A stretch of DNA of 64,000 bases from Stenocarpella maydis. Taxonomy: Eukaryota > Ascomycota > Sordariomycetes > Diaporthales > Diaporthaceae. The notes beneath the pieces are model-generated. The model ran no database searches, was not told the DNA's origin, and worked only from the letters and a program-made list of their open reading frames with translations. The DNA lies in contig NQMI01000023.1 of assembly GCA_002270565.1 (NCBI GenBank), positions 248,001-312,000 on the forward strand, given 5' to 3'. Shown here piece after piece: positions 11,287-22,754 of the stretch; positions within the stretch are counted from its first letter, which is position 1, and every line of letters begins with the position of its first letter. Both the position numbers and the translations under genes were made by a program.

Positions 11287-12145
11287 AGCCCCGCACTCGC
11301 TTGCCTTGACTCAGTCTTGGTTTGTTGTCTATCGACCGTTCGGCTGTTTGGCGTGCGTGCGTGCGAGGAGAGGTGGATTGATGATTGATGTACTGATGGA
11401 TGGATCGATGGATCGATATATGGATCGATAGGTAAGCTTAAACGTCAAAAGGGACAGGCGGGCAAAAAACCTCACATCTCGCAGCCCCCGCCGCGCACAA
11501 GCAGTCGGAACTCCCTTCTCCCCAGAGCCCAGGACAAGAGAACCGACACTCGTAACTCCCGGGTCTTTCCTGTAGCGTGGCAATGGGGCACGGCGGAGAC
11601 TACGACTACTGCGGAATGTGCGATGCAGTAGCCCAAGGTGATTGATGATGATGGTGGTGATGGTGAGGTGATGGTGATGATATTGGTTGGTTGGTGTGGA
11701 ATGGCAAAGTTCCAGGAAGCTTAATAAGCGGCAGCTGAATGAAGTCAGCTCCATGCGCCTAATTTTGCTTACATAATAGTCAAAAGCACATCGGCCCCGC
11801 GAGTTGGCACTGCAGGGAGATCAATGCGCTGGCCCGTGCGCCAGCCTAGTGTTATCGATAGGGGGTGCCCTGCGTAGATCTGCTTGGCCGAATCACTGAC
11901 CCCTGCCCCTAGCTCTAGTGTAAGCACCCCAGCTCGGGAGCCCTGGTGACCGGGACAACAAATGTCAACAACAAGAGCTACAAGCTTATGACGGCGACGG
12001 CCGACTTCGCATTGACCCCAGCTCATCGTGGCAACAGGAGTTTGTCAATCATACACCGTCCATATCGCAACTCGGGTGCATCGATGACGGCTGCGCACAT
12101 TCCTTCGTAACAGGCTCGCGATCCATCCTCGACTGGCTCGACGGC
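11287..12145. other. Non-coding stretch with simple repeats
   Basis: About 860 bp without a supported gene. It holds a GATC/TGGATCGA-type simple repeat (11390-11432) and a GATGGTGAT-type repeat (11640-11685). Minus-strand frames here are low-complexity products of these repeats. Confidence 0.45.
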
Positions 12146-13740
12146 GTGGGCGTGGGCGTGATTTCGGATGCGACTACTCACGCACACGCGCCAAAGCAAA
12201 GAGAGGAAGAGGAGGCGCAAGCGATCGAGCTCGCCCCGCCCACCGTAATCACTCCTCCCTTGTTAGCCGAGCACGGCGACGACGACATAGCTATTCCGAC
12301 CCCGCGAGGGGCCGGGAAATGCCCCCGCCATCATGACCCGGACAAGACACCACAAGCATGGCCCCAGCCAGCAAGAAAGAGCAAGAGACACTTCCCCAGC
12401 GCACACTCGGGCTCCGCTGAGGACAGCAACGACGATGGGCGACGCTCCCTCAGGTCACTAGCACAGTCGTCGTCTGCTGCGACCAACTCCAGCTCAGCCT
12501 CCGTGGCGGGCTCGCCCCTGCGACAGATTGTGTCCCTGCGGGTTCAACCAGAATTTGTCACCATGCGCGGCCTTACATCCGCCACCGAGGGTGTGCCGCC
12601 AGCCTTGGATATCCTGCAGTGCGTAATGGAGATTATCAACTCTAGCTATGGCGTCCTGTCCCCCCAGGGTATGGGCCTTGATACCACCTTCCCTGGTGAC
12701 CTGGATCTCCAGCCCTTCGCGGTGGCGACAGATCCCCATGAACGCGACGCGCTGGGATCGGCATCGAGCGCCGAGGCAGTCCGCGATCTGCTATGCGGCG
12801 CTGTGCGCTGCTAGGAGGCCGGCTTCGACGAGCATGGTTGGAACCTCGAAGTATACGCCCCACTGGTCGAACTTGCCCTTGGCTTCCCTATCGCCCGCAC
12901 CGGGAGGCCGCTGGCGGCAGAGTGAATGTGGGGCAAGTGGATCTGATTCCATCATTGATGGTGGGTCGGTTTCCTTTTGCCTTGTTCCTCTGCTTCCCGA
13001 GACATTTGGACGTTTGCTTCCTCTTTTGACCATTGATGGTTGCCGTCTCTAGCACCAGGGCGTTGATACTGAAGCGGTACGTTCCTGGCAGGGCAAGCGG
13101 CAAGATGGTTGACTTCTGCTACACGTTGCCACCTCGCTCTTGGGACCACGCTGACGACGCCGCAGGCGCACTGGCAGGGCAACTCCGGTCCCTCCCTGAT
13201 GCCTCAATCAACTACTCCGAGTTCCCACCTCTCTTGAACGATCGGATCTGTGTACCCATCGAAACTAAGACCCCCGAGGTCGGACCCGATCAGTCCCAGT
13301 TGAGAGTACAGGTGGGGATATGGCAGGCTGCCCACTGGAAGCTGCTGGCGCAGCAGGTGGCGTACCGCGTCTCTTCGACGGCCAATGATGGCAGATCACC
13401 GACACCCTGGCCAGGCTGCCGTTCCTGCCAGCCATCATCACCCCAGGCCATAACTAGCGCCTTGCCGCCACCGTTCGGAACGGTGACAAGACGCCAAGTC
13501 CACGCACTGACTGCACGGGTACGCGAAATGTTTTATACCAGCACCCCTTACTTACTTCCAGGTGCTCTGGTCATCTAGTTGATTCGGCGGACATCGACGC
13601 TACTAGGCATATCCAGCATTGTCCGTGGCCTCCAAGACATGGTGAAATGGGTTCACAAGGTATATCAGCCTTGGCACAGCGAGCACGTGCTTGGGCTACC
13701 GGCTCATGGTGGCAGCAGCAGCTAGTAGCAAGATGGCGTA
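12146..13740 (+). pseudogene. Broken PD-(D/E)XK nuclease-like domain gene
   Basis: The order matches a large family of fungal PD-(D/E)XK nuclease-like proteins. There is a disordered Pro/Ser-rich N-terminus (to about 12510), SPLRQIVSLRV (about 12510), the partner block AGFDEHGWNLEVYAPL (12818), the core SGKMVDFCYTLPP (about 13100), then NYSEFPPLL and the catalytic-type ETK in VPIETKTPEVGPDQSQL (about 13260) followed by VGIWQAAHW, and a C-terminal LLGISSIVRGLQDMVKWV (about 13600). Lesions: TAG at 12812-12814 (Gln expected), TGA near 12923, a frame change between 12925 and 13033, TAG near 13458 (Trp expected) and a further shift near 13580. GT-AG introns could explain one junction but not the stops. 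The role of living members is unknown; many lie in accessory regions. Confidence 0.7.
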
Positions 13741-15050
13741 TAACTTTGCCTTTCCCGCCACCCCCACAAACAGTAAGTGCTAAGAAAGACAGCGACTAAA
13801 TCTCCTCCCTAGCCCGGGTGGTGGAATAGAGCTAGTCTTGTCCTTCAGGGACTGGGCGCGGCGGCGCTCGGTTCCAATGCGCCTTGCACGTTGTGAAGGC
13901 CATGACCTCGCTGCCGCAGGGCGAATCCACAAGGGCATCTCGAAACGGGGTCCATCCGTGCAGGCGAAGACCGGGTCAGCCTCGCCACCAACCGAGACCG
14001 TCAAGGCAGCTAGCTGGTTGTGGTGAACTTGACGGCTCGCGGGGATTGGGTATCCCTGGCAGGGGCTTCACTTGAGCATTGTGTGCAGCAATGGGTGTAG
14101 CAAGCTCATCGTCCGTGCCCACCAAGACTGCGTTCATACCAGCGACACACGGATAAGCGGTGCGGCCAGCTCATCATCCGCGCCAGTTACGGTGGCTTCC
14201 AGTGACGGGACTTCCGGGGACACTGGCCGACTCGGAGCCCACTCCAGTTCCAGCAGCAGCGAAGGATCGGAGTCGAATCGCTACCCGCGGTTCCCTACTT
14301 GGCAATTACGTGCGAGGTGAACCTGGGCGAGGTCCTCAGAGATCGGCTTTCCAGTGGGTATGACGGGAGAAGGTCGTGTGGGTCAGGTGCAGCGCTCCGA
14401 CCGACAGGTCTCCTTGGCTGAGCCTGCCCCGTAGGGTACGGGACGGCGAAGTAATTTGGCATGTTTGTGGACTCACTTAGGATGTTCGTGGTGCCTTGGG
14501 GAAGGGGGCTAGGAGGAGGACCGTATGTGTACGGGGGTACCGCCACGGCCTGGCAGAATAAGCATGAATTCGGAGTTCTCTAGGCAGCGGCTTGCCCGAG
14601 AGGTTGTACCCTTTTCCCACTTCTTGCCTCAGATCTTGCAAGCAGGAAGACTGGATCGGTTGTTTACTAGGCCACAATACAGTAGGGGTAATAGCGGTCA
14701 ACCAGTCTTGGCCCTTACCGTGTATGTCCCCGCCTCTCACGCCGAGAGCATCATCCGAGCAGTTAGGTATAAATACGCATTCTTGCAACTTCTGCCGTGC
14801 TTCGGTCAACCTTGGTACCAGGTCGCCAACCCGTGCAAGGCGGGCAAGCTGTCGCTTGACGGATTCCGGAACCTCCGCTCGTTCGGGAACGAGTTGGTGA
14901 GTACTCAGAGGGCCTTGCCTCGAATTCTTTGATAAGCTCCTCCGATGTTTGTTTGACGAGGTATAAACACCAGCGCGTGCGAATTCACCGTAAATTCACC
15001 CCGAATACACAACCACACCGCACACCTCATCGAACCCAACTCGTCTTACC
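13741..15050. other. Degenerate region with coding-like remnants
   Basis: No intact gene. A minus-strand stretch at about 14900-14760 reads LVPERAEVPESVKRQL, then RVGDLVPRLTEARQKLQ, which looks like real protein. A near copy of part of it (GGTTGACCGAAGCACGGC, then AGAAGTTGC or GGAAGTTGC) occurs on the plus strand at about 15125-15150, so the region contains an inverted duplication. This suggests a rearranged retroelement, but no family can be named for this part. Confidence 0.35.
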
Positions 15051-15610
15051 ATACTGACTTGACCGAGGACGAGGGCACCCGAGTCTACGAGTTCGCCCCG
15101 AAATTCAAGATCGGTGAGGCCAAAGGTTGACCGAAGCACGGCGGAAGTTGCGGCCCCCTCGCAGGTCCTCGACCGACTGAAGCTGAGTGTCGCCTTGGAG
15201 AACTATCCCGGCGGCGGACACACCGTGGCAGCTCCCGGCCGCGCCATTCTATGACTGAAGCTGGTCGAGGTCGAAGATAACGTGAACCCTCCGACAGGTT
15301 CAACGCCGGAGCCTACATATGTACCTCCCGGACGCTGAGTACCAGAGGTTGACTCCCGAGCAGAGACAATAGCCTTGGTACGGCCGACGCCCTTCAGGTA
15401 CGGCTTATCGACTGAAGCTACTGCCGCTCATGAACATTCACCCCGTCGTATCCGTAGCACAAATCACGCCGACCTCGCCGCAATTGAGCGATCCATAGCA
15501 GGCCGAAGTCCAGGTTCATACGGAGCATGGCCACGCCTTCGACATCCCATGTTAGTACGGTTGGCTCGGAGATAATTGGAATTCACCGTAGATTCACGAT
15601 GAATTGGTTC
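15051..15610 (+). mobile_element. Gypsy-like integrase C-terminal relic
   Basis: Plus-strand reading gives YLPDAEYQRLTPEQRQ, a stop, then AYRLKLLPLMNIHPVVSVAQ (about 15320-15465). The latter resembles the end of Ty3/gypsy integrases, where a sequence like YRLxLPxxxxIHPVFHVSQL precedes the chromodomain. Stops interrupt it. A 25-bp motif beginning GAATTCACCGTA occurs at 14981 and, with five changes, at about 15579. No LTRs could be established. Confidence 0.4.
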
Positions 15611-16559
15611 GCCAGTTGCTTACGGCCTAACAACCTCAGATAATCGGGCTTCAAGGAGCGGTATCCGCAAATGAGCACCAGCAATAACTCATTTCTCGCC
15701 TATGGTAGTAAATGTCGAAGCTGGTGCTGACGGGACCATTTCCAACCCCCCCTCCCCCCAAAAAAAGCTATATACTACTACCTACCTAGGCCCTATGGAA
15801 TGCCGCCATACCCATAATATCAGACAATAGAACAGCCAAGTGGCATGTACCTGAATACCTTTTCCGGACCTCCGGGCTTCTCTCCGCCGGTTACCGTGGA
15901 GCCTGCTAACGAGCCCTAAGTACTAGGTCCTGACAGTGTCTCTGGTCAACCTGAAGCCTTTACTCGATGCGAATGGTCCGTATGACGGGCTGGATGGGAG
16001 GGAGGGCGCAAAGCCTGCCCCACACGCCCGGTGGGCATGATTCCAGGGGTTCTAATGCAGGAGATAGGAGCGCAGTGGGGAGCATAAGCGGAAAAAAAGG
16101 AAAAGACAAGAGCCTAATTTCTGAGAGTTTGTAGATAATGGAAAATAGCAGATTGGTCAGGCAATCATAGGAACGTTCCTCACGGTGTCAACAAAGCGTC
16201 GCGGAAGCAGAAGCACACATCGCTGGGACCTGGATAGCGGCCGGATCGGCCATCTGGGCCGTAATAGTAACGTTCATCCCGCAGCTGGAAACGGTGAATG
16301 GAGCGCAAGATGGACGGAGCCGTCGCTAACATGCACATCAACATCACGCTCAACTGTTGGGGGCTCAAGTGCGTGTCGCGGCAGCAGGCGGCGCGGCAAG
16401 GTGGGCAGCTGCATTCTAGGACTACTTGCAAACTCCAAGTGAACCTTGATTCGATTTCAAGGACGAAGATAGATATATATCGCTTTCTTTGGCAGTAGCT
16501 GAGGGCCACGAGACAGTAGTCACGGTTACTGCCCCCCCCCCAAACAGCTAGATCGATTC
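15611..16559. other. No gene seen
   Basis: The stretch contains C and A homopolymers (15747-15766), a purine-rich segment near 16010-16110, and short frames without recognisable domains. Two overlapping frames near 16180-16500 on both strands look like chance. Confidence 0.4.
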
Positions 16560-16905
16560 AAAGGATAACCATAAAGGAGCGCTGCTATCACAAGAGGCGG
16601 GAGGAGGCCACGAGATTGTCGTGAAGCTGCTGCTAGGCACAGAGGAGGTGGAGGCTGATTTGGAAGACGACCATGGCTGGACAATGCTGGCACGTGCTGC
16701 CAAAGACTGGCGTGAGGTTGTCGTCCAGTTGCTGGTGGCAGCGGGAAAGGGTAATGTCAGCCAGGAAGATGATAATGGCCGACTCCGCTCAGGAGCCACA
16801 AGTGTGGCATCACATTTTTTACGACATCTCACTCTCGCGGCTGGTCTCGACCTGCTCGCCGAAGCACTCCGATTTGGCGGCCGTTCTGCCCCACCAAGTT
16901 AGCCT
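16560..16905 (+). pseudogene. Ankyrin-repeat gene fragment
   Basis: One plus-strand frame reads two ankyrin-type units: GGGHEIVVKLLLGTEEVEAD, then DDHGWTMLARAAKDWREVVV and QLLVAAGKGNVSQEDDNGR. The pattern is HxxIVxxLL, a loop, then D-xx-GWTxLxxAAxxGxxxVVxxLL. The frame runs to about 16900 but leaves the ankyrin pattern after NGR. There is no start, no intron structure and no full domain set, so this is a leftover from one of the many fungal ankyrin genes. The large ankyrin gene begins 420 bp away on the other strand, but nothing shows that this fragment came from it. Confidence 0.55.
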
Positions 16906-17323
16906 CGCATTCTGTTGAGACTCAGCCGCAAGGACCGAAGCTTTTCAGCCCTTGATACTACCATAATGCGGATCTCAGCATTGCCATGCCCCATGCCACT
17001 CACATTCTGGTGTTCAGCGTGGAGCCTCTATATGGCAGTCTCGACGAGACCAAGGATGAAGTTCGTCTCTGGGAGAGGATCCAATGCTGTTGAGCTGAAC
17101 ATGATATCTGATTGATTGCTGCCTCTATCACCGAGTTGAGTTAGTGTGCAAAGTGGTACTGGCAGATCGGCTTTAGAGGATGTCTGGTTGGCTCATTGGT
17201 CAGGCATTTAGATGACTTCTAGGGGTTGGCGAAGCTTAACTATACTTTTAGTTATTACCCTCTATAACTCCATCTAAGCTATCAGATTGGTCAACCCATG
17301 CCTCACCATGCCGGTTACATCAG
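16906..17323. other. Short gap, no gene seen
   Basis: About 420 bp between the ankyrin relic and the stop codon of the minus-strand ankyrin gene. It is moderately AT-rich toward the right and probably holds that gene's 3' region. No supported coding sequence. Confidence 0.4.
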
Positions 17324-20300
17324 TTAAATGCTTTGTAATCCTGCTTTAAGAAACGCCAGATGTTGCTGCTTGATCCTCCTTCCGGCCTTCGCATCCATTT
17401 CAATGCTAGCCGAAGCGATTGCGGAGTCTATACACCCTTCCAGGTCAGCAATAGATAACTCGAATGAGCCTAAAATCTCTTTGACCAAGCCCATACGCCT
17501 CAAATACCACGGAATATTCTCGTATGTCTGTGATGACTGATCATGCGTGCAGGAGCATGCCTTGGCTATGTACATAATATAAGAGGCCAGTGATTTGGCG
17601 ATCGAGTAATCTCCAGGCATGAAGTCTGCAAGAGAATGATTAACGTAAAATATATCCCGTTTAGAATCAACATGCCATTCCTATTTTGGGATGTCAGGAG
17701 GTCTTCTTTGGATAGTTCCGTTGGCGGGGAGGGGAGGGATGTTCACATACTATGCCAGAGACCACCGACTTCCTACGGGTCTGCCCTAGCTTCCTGACCC
17801 TTCTTTCTGCATTTCTCTGCAGGTGTTGCTCATATCTCTCCTTGAGGATCTCCAAAAGGTATTTTTGTATGTCAGTCACCGTTTTCAAGGTCAAGTCGCG
17901 CATGGTCTGCGCAAGCGTATCGACGAACTCCTCTTCCTCCTCGAGAATGTCACATATGTCCTCGCTGTCCATCTTTCTGGGGTAACGACCGCACCCAAAG
18001 CCCGTGGAATATTCAGGGGGAATTCCCAATCCGACATGACAGCAGACGTGAGTCATCTCCAGCTCGTCAAATTTGAACCTGCGGATGAGTGAGAGAAGGA
18101 ACTCTTTCGCTGCCGCGTCACCATGGAAGTCCCGAAGGATGCACTGCCACTCAAAGATCCAGAATATATCCGCATCTGTTTTGCATGAAGAATTAAGCCA
18201 TCTGCTGTCGAAGGTATTCGAGAAGAAGGCGGACGAGGAGCAGCCACCTGGGCTACAGGGGCATCTGCAGTCGTCTGAATATCGTGGGTCAGCACCCAAC
18301 TCGAGACAGCACCGTATCTGGCTGATTGGGGCCGTGTGTTGTGAGTTGAAACTTCCAAGTCTCGATAATAAGACAAACAGTAATGTTTGACCATTTCTGT
18401 CAATATGGTCGATACTGGTCCCATTTTGGACACAGAATCTGATCAGGTCCGGACTGAACGTTGATGAATGTATGGGAAGCCTTCCAGCGCTATTGGGCTT
18501 GTCGAAAAGGTCGAAGCCACGAACAAGAAGAGCCTCTGCCTCCTCCATGGTTTTTACATAATGCATCAGAGTGTTCCCGGTAACACCTATTTCGGAATCG
18601 CTGAAACTGAGGTTGACATTGCCGCATTGCTGAATCACCGTCGGTATATGCTGCAGCCTGTTGCCAGCATAATCATGAATCCTTGATGTCATGGCTTGGG
18701 AGACAATGTATTCAGCAAACGCTTGACGGACTTGTTCAGAATACAAGTCTTGTATAGTTGAAAGCGCCTTGTGAACCAAGTTCCAATGCCCACGAGCGAT
18801 AGCAAAGTCAAAGAAGTTCCTCTGGAAGCGGGTCTCCCGCAGATCAGGATTTGCACCCGCCAGAAGGAGGTGGACAGTCGCATCCTCACATCCCATGGCT
18901 GCGGCGTACATCAAGGCCGTTGTCCCCCACTGGTCGGTGATGTCCAAGGCGTGGCCCAGCTCCACTAACTTCCTCAGGATACATATGTTGCTGACCGCCA
19001 GGTGTAGCGAGGACTGTCCCAGGAAGTTGACAGCGGAAAGGCGCTCCTCCTGGTTAGGAAGCTCCCCATCTGCATTCAGCAGTGTATGAAATGTTCCGGT
19101 CAAGATGCTCTCCTGGATGTCTGTGACTCCACTAAACCCGGGCTCGTAGTTCACAATCGATGCGAAATATTCCAAGAAGAAAGGATCAGGTGTGATCATT
19201 TCACTCATCCAGTCGGGGTTACAGGGCTCTGGCCATTGATTAGCAGCCGGAGCGTCGACTGCACTGGGCGCAAAGCCGTGCTCGAGAACGGTGTCGAGCA
19301 GATTCAGGTGTGGACCTTCTCCAATCCAATTAGAGCATTCGATCAGGAAGCTAAACGGCATTTCATTATTAGTTACCAGGAAAGAATCTCTTGGAAGTTC
19401 CGAAGGGCTTACCTAGGATCCTCAGAAGAAAATTTCATGCCAAGCTCTGTAACGAAGAAGTCCAGTAGCTCGAGCTGGAGACGAGGGGCCCAGGGGAAAC
19501 TGGCGAGATACTGACAAGAGTTAGGAGCGCCTGGCTTAGGGAGATTTAGAGGTGGTTCAACTCACGCGAAGGTAACCTTTTCCTTCAGGGTTGACGTGAG
19601 ACTTGAAATGCCGATCGGTCCGGTACAGATCGCGGAGTCTCTGCTTGCTCTCTTTCACACCAATGACGTGGATTCTGCACAGATACAGTGCCTCAAACCC
19701 GGGAGAGGTGTTCCTGACGACATGTTGAATGGAGAGTGCTGGGGTGAGGCTATATTTCCCGTTTCTGGCGATAAAGCCGAAGCTTGCGGTCACGGCGAAG
19801 GGGACCCCGAGCCATGTGAGAGCCAGACGCAGTTTTGCGTTCCATTCGCAGCTTGTCGAGCACCGTGTGCTACAGTCGTGCCAGACCCCAGGGATCGAGC
19901 TGACTTCAAGCCACCAGAACCGCCCGTGGTCGTAGGATGTCTGGATGTGGGTGCAATTCTCCCTAGTTCTCGCGTTGGTTCTTTTCCTAGGAGCTACGGT
20001 CCCTGTTTCGAGATCGAGAGACGTTGCGACTGAAGCGTGACTAGTACCAGTTGGCGTAGACTCAATGGATGGGTTGATTTCGGTGACCACAGGTGAAGCA
20101 GTGCTTGTCTGCCGTCTTTCAATGGTTTGGAGTTGGTTTATGAGTATGCTGATACTTTCAGATGAATTAGTCGGGATGTTCTGCGCCATCCAACTCTGTA
20201 GCGAGGACCTCTGAAGACCTACAGCATCAAGGAGTCCACTAATTGGCCCAGCTTCGCTCGCAAGTTCACGATATCTTCCTCAGTATTCAAAGTCAAGTGT

Positions 20301-20629
20301 TTTTTCAAGAACTTGAGCCGACTCTGAGACTGGTCACCCCCGCAAGCTCGTGTTAGCCGGTCCAAGCTAGGTTCGAGCTCAGTATACGTCTGTTGGCATC
20401 TTGCAATGCCCAATTTGACCAAATCAGTCCCCTCAAAGTCTTCCAGTACCTGGAGCACCTCACGCAGGCGGCACAAGTCTGATTCGAGGGACTGCAAGTC
20501 CACGGACGCCTGATACCGGTTATAGCTGATGGCCCTTCGTACGGTCTTGATGCCCTTCCCAACCTGAACGAGAAAGGTTACAATGCTGGGGGCTGCCAAG
20601 ATCACGCCCGCAAGCTCAAGCCCGGCCAT
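17324..20629 (-). CDS. Ankyrin-repeat protein with fungal STAND-type N-terminal domain, five exons (about 1019 aa)
   Basis: Proposed exons on the minus strand: 20629-20270, 20210-19566, 19510-19413, 19350-17751 and 17680-17324. Junctions 2-4 have good sites (GTGAGT/CAG, GTAAGC/TAG, GTATGT/TAG) and keep one frame. The first intron (59 bp, GTGAAC/CAG) is my least certain call; without it there is a one-base shift near 20225. Residues 1-120 (MAGLELAGVILAAPSIVTFL onward) match the helical N-terminal domain of fungal STAND-like and ankyrin proteins, thought to mediate signalling or death-domain-like contacts. Residues 120-400 are a linker and helical region. Ankyrin units follow at about 475-560 (LGQSSLHLAVSN; WGTTALMYAAAMGCEDATVH) and about 650-700. 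The C-terminal exon (SLADFMPGDYSIAKSLASYI, then WYLRRMGLVKEILGS) would be missed if the frame were ended at 17694. No NACHT or NB-ARC domain is present. The partner is unknown; a sensor or adaptor role is inference. Confidence 0.75.
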
Positions 20630-21139
20630 CGAATGCTAATATGGGATGTCTTGGGGATCTTGGAGAATTGACGATGTTGGTGGTGAGAGACTGAAGCTCA
20701 CAACATTGAAGTGGGAGCCCAACAGCGGCCCACCATTTATCCACTTCAGGGTCGCCTTGAGGGTCGCCTTGAGCGGCAGTGCAAATACCGGTGAGCAGGG
20801 ATAGTAAGAAACACTCTGCTGGCTAGCAAGAGGCCTGCTACACAGCCACCCAACCGGCATGCTGCCTACTGACTTTCGCCATAGGAGCCTGCTGCATAGC
20901 CCGCCCAACCTGCAGGCTGCCTACTGATGCTCGGCACAGCGGCCTGTTGGTTTTACTGCCTGATTAAACATCTGGCAGCGTTTAAGCACTTCTATAAACC
21001 ACAACGAACATCGGTAAAATGTCAGCTTACAGTCTCCTTTTGCGGGTTCACCAGCACGGCTAAATCTGCCTAGCTTACTTGCTTTCCACTCTCATTTACT
21101 ACCTAGAGAAAACGCCAGACATCTTCTGTGAAGACGACC
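20630..21139. promoter_or_regulatory. Shared upstream region of divergent ankyrin and exonuclease genes
   Basis: 510 bp separate the two start codons. A TATA-like TATAAACC lies at about 20992-20999, 140 bp before the exonuclease ATG. A tandem GGGTCGCCTTGA occurs at 20749 and 20761. A 12-16 bp GCCTGCTxCxxAGCCxxCCC motif is repeated near 20832 and 20888. I cannot assign factors to these. Confidence 0.4.
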
Positions 21140-22636
21140 ATGCTTGCAACAACAAAGCCCAAGCAGCCAGAGTGCACTATTTGCAGGCAGTCCTTCCGCA
21201 CAAATGCAAAGCTTGTTCAACACAGCGTGAAAACCAGCCACGGTGCCGATCGGTGTTGCATACCATGCTCTCGCATCTTCGGGGCACCAGCGGCCCTCGA
21301 AGCTCATATCAAGTCCTCCGTTCACGTCACACCAGCCTCCTTGGCGGGCCCCAACAACAAGCGCCCGAGGCTTACGCCTTCCTCAAGCCCGTCGGCGACA
21401 AATAAAAAGCAAGAATGCAGCACCTGTCAGCGGTTATTCGAGACCAAAGCTCAGCTTACGGAACACTGCCTTCACTCCGGTCACGGCGAGGACAGATGCT
21501 GCCGCCCCTGTCATCGCATATTTGGCTCAAAGCAGGCATTGGAAGCACATGAGAATTCTTCAGCCTGCAAGGGGCCGATCTTCCGGGAGCTCAGGATACC
21601 ACTCAAGACATCGTCAGGTTCCCAAGCCAGGCAACAGGAACAGTTCATCAATTGTAGAGGCAACAGTTACCAACCAACTCCGCCGAAAGATCACCATATT
21701 GTCCTGCAGAAATTGATTTCACAATGCCATGCCATGACAACTCTCCAACGACACGGTTACAACGTCTCGGAACCCATCGAGGACCACAAACCAAGCGGTC
21801 CTTCCGCATTGGCTCAAGGGATGGGCGACGACATCCTCCCGCTGCCCCCAGTGAAGGCCTCCCGCATGACCCGCAAAGCCGTGGCGATAGACTGCGAGAT
21901 GGCCGGCGTGGAGGGTGGAGCAAGCGAGCTGGTCTCGCTGACGGCCATCGATTTCCTCACGGGCGAGCAGATCGTCCACTCTCTCGTCAGGCCGCGGACG
22001 CCGATAGTTGACTGGCGGACTAATATCCACGGCATCTCGCCGGCCGTGATGGCGATGGCTCGCGCCAGCGGCCTGGCCCTGGACGGATGGCAGACCGCGA
22101 GGGCTGAGCTGTTCAAGCACGTTGACGAGGATACGGTTCTGGTAGGGCACGCCCTTCACAATGACCTTGCCGTGCTTCATGTCCGTCCCGCCCGGGTGGT
22201 CGATTCGATCATATTGGCGTCGGATGCTATTTTCACCAAAAAGACGGGGAAGCCTCGTTACTGGGGTCTTGGTCTCAAGGACATGTGCAGCGGACTGCTT
22301 GGCCTGAAGATACGTGAGAACGCCGGCCTTGGAAGCAGCGCAGCCCACGACGCCCTGGAGGATGCATTGGCTTCTCGAGAGCTGGTCTTGTGCTGTCTAA
22401 ACCAGCCGGGCGTATACGGGGCTTGGGTTGCGGAGAAGCGCAGGGCCTTTTTTGGGGCCCGGGCGCGCAAGGCGCCTAGAAGGCAACAGCAAGCACGGAG
22501 ACAACATTACGCCCACGGGTCAAGGTCGTATGAAGCATATGGTGAGGATAGTGACTATACGGAAGATGATATCCTGAGGTGGGAATATGCCATCGATTAT
22601 GAAGTGTGGCCCAAGTCGCCTCCCGACTCGGACTAG
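21140..22636 (+). CDS. C2H2 zinc-finger DEDDh 3'-5' exonuclease (498 aa), REX4/ISG20-like
   Basis: Single exon. The start is ATG at 21140; GTG four codons upstream is unlikely in a fungus. Residues about 1-130 hold a duplicated zinc-finger unit: ECTICRQSFRTNAKLVQH with CCIPCSRIF, then ECSTCQRLFETKAQLTEH with CCRPCHRIF. Each unit has CxxC plus distal His residues. The C-terminal half is an RNase-H-fold exonuclease with all five DEDDh residues visible: D251 and E253 in AIDCEM, D342 in HALHNDL, H403 and D408 in AHDALEDA. Families with this core trim RNA 3' ends, for example pre-rRNA processing by REX proteins. The zinc fingers suggest RNA or DNA binding, and a nuclear site is likely. The tail after about 450 is acidic and Tyr-rich. 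The gene appears intact and GC-rich, divergent from the ankyrin gene. Confidence 0.9.
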   Translation: MLATTKPKQPECTICRQSFRTNAKLVQHSVKTSHGADRCCIPCSRIFGAPAALEAHIKSSVHVTPASLAGPNNKRPRLTPSSSPSATNKKQECSTCQRLFETKAQLTEHCLHSGHGEDRCCRPCHRIFGSKQALEAHENSSACKGPIFRELRIPLKTSSGSQARQQEQFINCRGNSYQPTPPKDHHIVLQKLISQCHAMTTLQRHGYNVSEPIEDHKPSGPSALAQGMGDDILPLPPVKASRMTRKAVAIDCEMAGVEGGASELVSLTAIDFLTGEQIVHSLVRPRTPIVDWRTNIHGISPAVMAMARASGLALDGWQTARAELFKHVDEDTVLVGHALHNDLAVLHVRPARVVDSIILASDAIFTKKTGKPRYWGLGLKDMCSGLLGLKIRENAGLGSSAAHDALEDALASRELVLCCLNQPGVYGAWVAEKRRAFFGARARKAPRRQQQARRQHYAHGSRSYEAYGEDSDYTEDDILRWEYAIDYEVWPKSPPDSD

Positions 22637-22754
22637 GTTTTAGCAATCTTCAACAAGGGCTCTGGAATCCAGTTATAATTTTATCACCTACAACTTTCAC
22701 GAGTCAAATGTCCTTGGGACCTCGCAAGAACCCCACAACTTGACTTGCACGGTA

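Noticed and set aside
11329..11754. 141-codon minus frame
   Set aside because: Built from simple repeats (poly His/Ile/Ser tracts), no domain.
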